A DNA stretch of 64,000 nt from Aliikangiella sp965214955. GTDB lineage: Bacteria > Pseudomonadota > Gammaproteobacteria > Enterobacterales > Kangiellaceae. This document shows positions 60,731 to 64,000 of the stretch, piece by piece. The notes beneath the pieces are model-generated. The model was not told the origin of the DNA. It searched no databases and saw nothing but the letters and a program-made list of their open reading frames with translations. Every line of letters starts with the position of its first letter. The first letter of the stretch is position 1. Both the position numbers and the translations under genes were made by a program. Location: NCBI GenBank assembly GCA_965214955.1, contig CBDCCU010000009.1, forward strand, positions 558,001 through 622,000. Direction: 5' to 3'.

Positions 60731-63041
60731 TTATAATGACAAATTTACTTTGGCGCCTTCTTTGGGGTTATCGCTCATTTTTACATTACATCCAATAAAG
60801 CGATCTTGACTAATTTTTCCTGATTGAACCAAATAATTAACGACATTATCTTGTCTTTGCTCGGCAAGCTTTAATAGTGGTAATGGATCAATTGTTTGGT
60901 TTTTATTTTGCGATTTACTCTCATGATCTAAAAAAGAGCCTATGCCGCAAACTACCATTTTAATTTTTGGCTTATCAATCATTACACTAATCACTTTTTC
61001 AAGTTGTTGCTTAGCTTTCTCGTTGAGAGCAGTATTTTGTGGGGTAAATTCAATGGGTTCAAAGTTAAGTGCTGTTGCTAAATCAAAGATCCCGCTGGCA
61101 AGCGTTAGCATTCCTAATGGCGAGTAATGGTAAATAACCGCATTTTTAATCGCTTTACCTGATACGGTTGTAATAATGCTAGCAATTGAAAAATAGGGAG
61201 ATGCAAGATCGCCATCAATAGGTAGTGATAAGTCAATATTATCATTACTGTCGCGTAGTAAATTAAGGGCTGTTGGCAAAGGAATGCCTAAGTCTTCATT
61301 TAAAGCGCTTTTTTCATGTGATTGTAAGTCGCCTAATTCAAATTTTTCGAGCTGAGTTTCAAAATTGGCCTGTATTTTTTTATTGGCAATTTTTACCTCA
61401 TAGCCAGTGTTAAGTAAACCTTGTTCAATTCGATAACCAATAAATCTTGCTGCATAATCAGATAATGAAACTAAGTTTACTGCATTTAAACTACCTTTTA
61501 TATCAACTTGTTGTTCATCGTTTGCAATAACTAATTCACCTTTTCCATCAACAGTGCCAGTTTCATTAATACCAAACTGATAATTAATTAATGCGGGTGG
61601 TGTTTGAGACAGTTGATTTCCAAGGTTTATGTTACTTAGTTCTAGTTGAATATTGTTTAATTTATGTGTAATTGGTTTGCCTGTACTTTGCTCTGTAAGT
61701 TCTATTTTAGAACTATCGAAAACTTTAAACTGATTAATGGTTATTACAGGTTGTTTACTACTCCTTTTAGGAGCGCTATCGTTTTTGTTTGGGTTACTAT
61801 AAATCCAGTTTTGTAAATTGAGTCCATTGTCTGATGCGGTTAAATAACTAGAGAGTTTTTTGATTAAAATATTTCCTAATGTAATATTGTTTTGAGAGTA
61901 TTTTAACGAGCTTAAATTGATATTGTTAACCGATATTAAGTGGCTTTGATCTTTTATTTTCTGTTCAAAATCGCTCAGTAGATTAAGCTTATCCAAGTTA
62001 ATTTCTTCGGTTTGAAAGCTTTTATCTTGTTGCATAAAGTTTTCTATATTCAGTTGAGAAAAACTTAATGCTTGATGATTATTAGAGTCATTTGCTTTAG
62101 CTGAAAGAGAAAAATTATTAAGGTTTAAGTTTTGAATAGAAGCCGCTTGTTGCAAAGGAGAAAATTTTAACGATTTTAAGGTTAGAGCTTGTAAGCTAAA
62201 ACTATTGTCAGCAATATTGGATAGGTTTTGTTTTTTCTAAAACTTCAAGCTTTTGTAAGCTTAACTTGTTGACTTGAATATTTTCATCAAATGATACATC
62301 AGTAAAATTAAGTGATTTTAAACTAAGCAAAGGCAATTGATCTAAAGTTTCAGCCGTTAAATTTTTTAAATTAATGCTACCGTTATAAGTGATTTTTTGC
62401 TGGTTAGATATATTTATTTTGTCTTTAATAGCAAATTGATTAAACAAAACACAAGCATTTAGCTTTTGATTGTGTTTAAGGGGAATTTTTAAATCTTGAA
62501 AATCTTTAATAGATTCAAATAAACAAATTTTCCAATCAGATAACTGAATATCATTAATTGTTATTGACCAATCATTTTTTGATGCGGCAGGCTTTTTTGG
62601 TTGGTTAAACTGAGCCAAAACAAATGGGCCAACTTGAGTAGGAACTAGGTTTGCACTATCAATATCCAGTTTTAATCCCTGTATTTGAGACGACTGAAGG
62701 ATTAATTTATTGTTGAATAATTCTCGGTTATTCCACTTTATGATGAAATTTTTAAATTGGATATTTTTTCCAAGCTCATCACTTGCACTAAAATCCTTAA
62801 TTTTTAATGTGCCATTCCAAAAGCTAAGCTCTAATTGACCAATGTTTACCTTGCTAACATAAGGAGCAAGAAAATGTTGTATTGCCCATGTTGCAATAAA
62901 TGAGTTAGATGCAACTAATAAGCTAACCAAAAAAGCCAAACTCATAAAGAGCGAGGCTAACTTGTGTTTTTTTATCCATTGTAGCAATTGAATTTCCTGA
63001 ATATATTGGGATATACAGATTATACTTAGAGAGAAACTCAA
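60731..63041 (-). pseudogene. DUF748 (AsmA-like) protein split by a +1 frameshift
   Basis: The upstream part (63041 or, better, TTG 62987 with AGGAA before it, down to 62208) has an N-terminal span (LASLFMSLAFLVSLLVASNSF) and the DUF748 opening, VSKVNIGQLELSFWNGTLKIKDF. The downstream part (to 60731) continues the repeated beta pattern (SIQNLNLNNFSL, SFSLQALTLKSLKF). It ends with an OmpA-like tail (LNEKAKQQLEKVISVMI, LLKLAEQRQDNVVNYLV). A run of six T on the plus strand at 62231-62236 breaks the frame; five would join the parts with no stop. The joined protein would be about 750 aa, periplasmic and membrane-anchored, possibly in lipid or outer-membrane handling. Confidence 0.82.
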
Positions 63042-63122
63042 CGCCTAGTTTTTATGTGCTAATATTTAAGAATGTTGAACGAGGCTAAAACTTAGTTGCA
63101 ATATGTTAAAAAGGCAATAATT

Positions 63123-64000
63123 ATGCTGGTAGAAAAACACAAACTATTAGAGCAAAACGATAGGCAAGAGCTTATTGTTATGTGGCAAGATCTTGTTAAT
63201 TTAATGGCTGAGTTATGCGACACTCCAGCGGGTTTTATCGTTCAAGTAACTCCCGAAAACTATCAAGTAACCATTGCTAATCAAAATCTTAAAAACCCTT
63301 ATAAGGCTGGAGTAGTGATTGAGCATGATGTTAATATTTTTTGCCGTCAGGTTGTACAAGAGCAATCTCCTCTTTATGTTGGTAATGCTACTGAGCTAAA
63401 TGTGTGGCAAGACAATCCTGAGGTTTCAGCTGATGGTTTTAACACTTATTTAGGTTATCCGCTTTATTGGCCAAGCGGCAATATATTTGGCACCATTTGT
63501 GTCATGGATTTTGCCAAAACCGATTTTGATGAGCGTTATCATCGTTTATTACAACATTTTAAAAAAATGGCGGAATATGAGTTAAAACTTATTAATCAAA
63601 AGTTAACCATAGAGTTTATTTCTTATACTGACGAACAAACGCACCTTCTAAATCGTAGAGGGCTTTTGGCACAATATTCAAGTCGATTAAAACTGGCTGA
63701 TCGCCATAATGAACTGGTGGCGGTTAACTTTTATGATATTAATCAGCTCAAAAAAGTAAACGACAAGTTTGGTCATACTAGCGGTGACAAACTCATTGAA
63801 AATTTTGCAGAAGCATTAAACTTAACTTATCGAGAGACGGATCTACTGGCAAGATTTGGCGGTGATGAGTTTATTGGTTTGGTTTTCATTAAAAAAGCTA
63901 GCGAGATAGAGCGATTAAACTTAAGGCTAAAAGATAACTTAGCAAAATATGCTAGTGCTGTAGATATTACATTTAGCGTAGGAACTATTATTGTTGAGGC
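63123..64000 (+). CDS. GAF-GGDEF diguanylate cyclase, 3'-truncated by the window edge
   Basis: The frame is open from ATG 63123 to the end (292 codons seen). Residues 10-150 are a GAF-type domain (SPLYVGNATELNVW and LGYPLYWPSGNIFGTICVMD), and the GGDEF domain begins near 170. YDINQLKKVNDKFGHTSGDKL is the metal-binding part, RETDLLARFGGDEF has both the RxxD inhibitory site and an intact GGDEF. It should make c-di-GMP from GTP in response to a signal on the GAF domain. It is divergent from the DUF748 gene. Confidence 0.9.
   Translation, partial: MLVEKHKLLEQNDRQELIVMWQDLVNLMAELCDTPAGFIVQVTPENYQVTIANQNLKNPYKAGVVIEHDVNIFCRQVVQEQSPLYVGNATELNVWQDNPEVSADGFNTYLGYPLYWPSGNIFGTICVMDFAKTDFDERYHRLLQHFKKMAEYELKLINQKLTIEFISYTDEQTHLLNRRGLLAQYSSRLKLADRHNELVAVNFYDINQLKKVNDKFGHTSGDKLIENFAEALNLTYRETDLLARFGGDEFIGLVFIKKASEIERLNLRLKDNLAKYASAVDITFSVGTIIVE

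Overview
The window reads as chromosomal DNA of an AT-rich, probably marine or aquatic gammaproteobacterium. The support is the gene set: a CpxA/CpxR/CpxP envelope-stress module with a CpxR box, an hldE heptose gene for LPS, rph beside a divergent yicC, apaH, pntAB, a Csr/Rsm-type small RNA with a GacA/UvrY-type upstream box, and many c-di-GMP and chemotaxis proteins. I cannot name the genus from the sequence alone.

Layout. 1-6.2 kb: a truncated universal stress protein, a hydrolase, a DUF433/DUF5615 toxin-antitoxin-like pair, an RND exporter and small DUF proteins. 6.3-9 kb: hldE, a CsrB/RsmZ-like sRNA that follows a UvrY-type box, and a beta-carbonic anhydrase. 9-12.9 kb: cpxA-cpxR, divergent cpxP, and a patatin-like protein. 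12.9-14.7 kb: an inserted segment flanked by about 97-bp direct repeats, carrying a Fic gene broken by one in-frame TGA. 14.7-24.9 kb: apaH, an SDR, a hybrid kinase, rph, yicC, three in-phase palindromes, a large GGDEF-EAL protein and an XRE regulator. 25-32 kb: a lipid kinase, pntAB and a MASE1-PAS-GGDEF-EAL gene with a one-base frameshift. 32-37.6 kb: an OPT transporter, and a sodium/solute symporter paired with an EgtD-like methyltransferase. 37.7-39.8 kb: unrecognised small lipoprotein and membrane genes with palindromic repeats. 40-46.3 kb: an SDR, a split spermidine-synthase-like pair, an IS30-family element inserted in an SGNH esterase gene, and fumarylacetoacetase. 46.4-51.9 kb: an NTT-like carrier, a Tat-exported epimerase-like protein, DUF3750, a Fic-like gene lacking the catalytic His, and a DUF4287 protein.

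The most striking locus is 51.9-57.5 kb, an RNA-repair locus. RtcR (a sigma-54 activator with a CARF-like sensor domain) is divergent from a unit of slipin, RlaP-type nucleotidyltransferase and RtcB ligase. A sigma-54 -24/-12 promoter lies in the gap. Between that promoter and the first protein gene lie two abutting, almost complete tRNA cloverleaves without encoded CCA (53835-53905 and 53906-53979), one more degenerate tRNA-like element (53750-53830), and a nested stem-loop (54056-54116). The predicted transcript would therefore carry tRNA-like RNAs together with the RNA ligase. I propose that these RNAs are baits, signals or substrates for the RtcR/RtcB circuit.

57.6-64 kb holds a chemotaxis receptor, a 266-bp MITE-like element, an aldo/keto reductase, a DUF748 gene with a second homopolymer frameshift, and a truncated GAF-GGDEF cyclase. 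Signs of genome decay or sequencing error (two +1 homopolymer frameshifts, one nonsense codon, one IS disruption) are scattered through the window.
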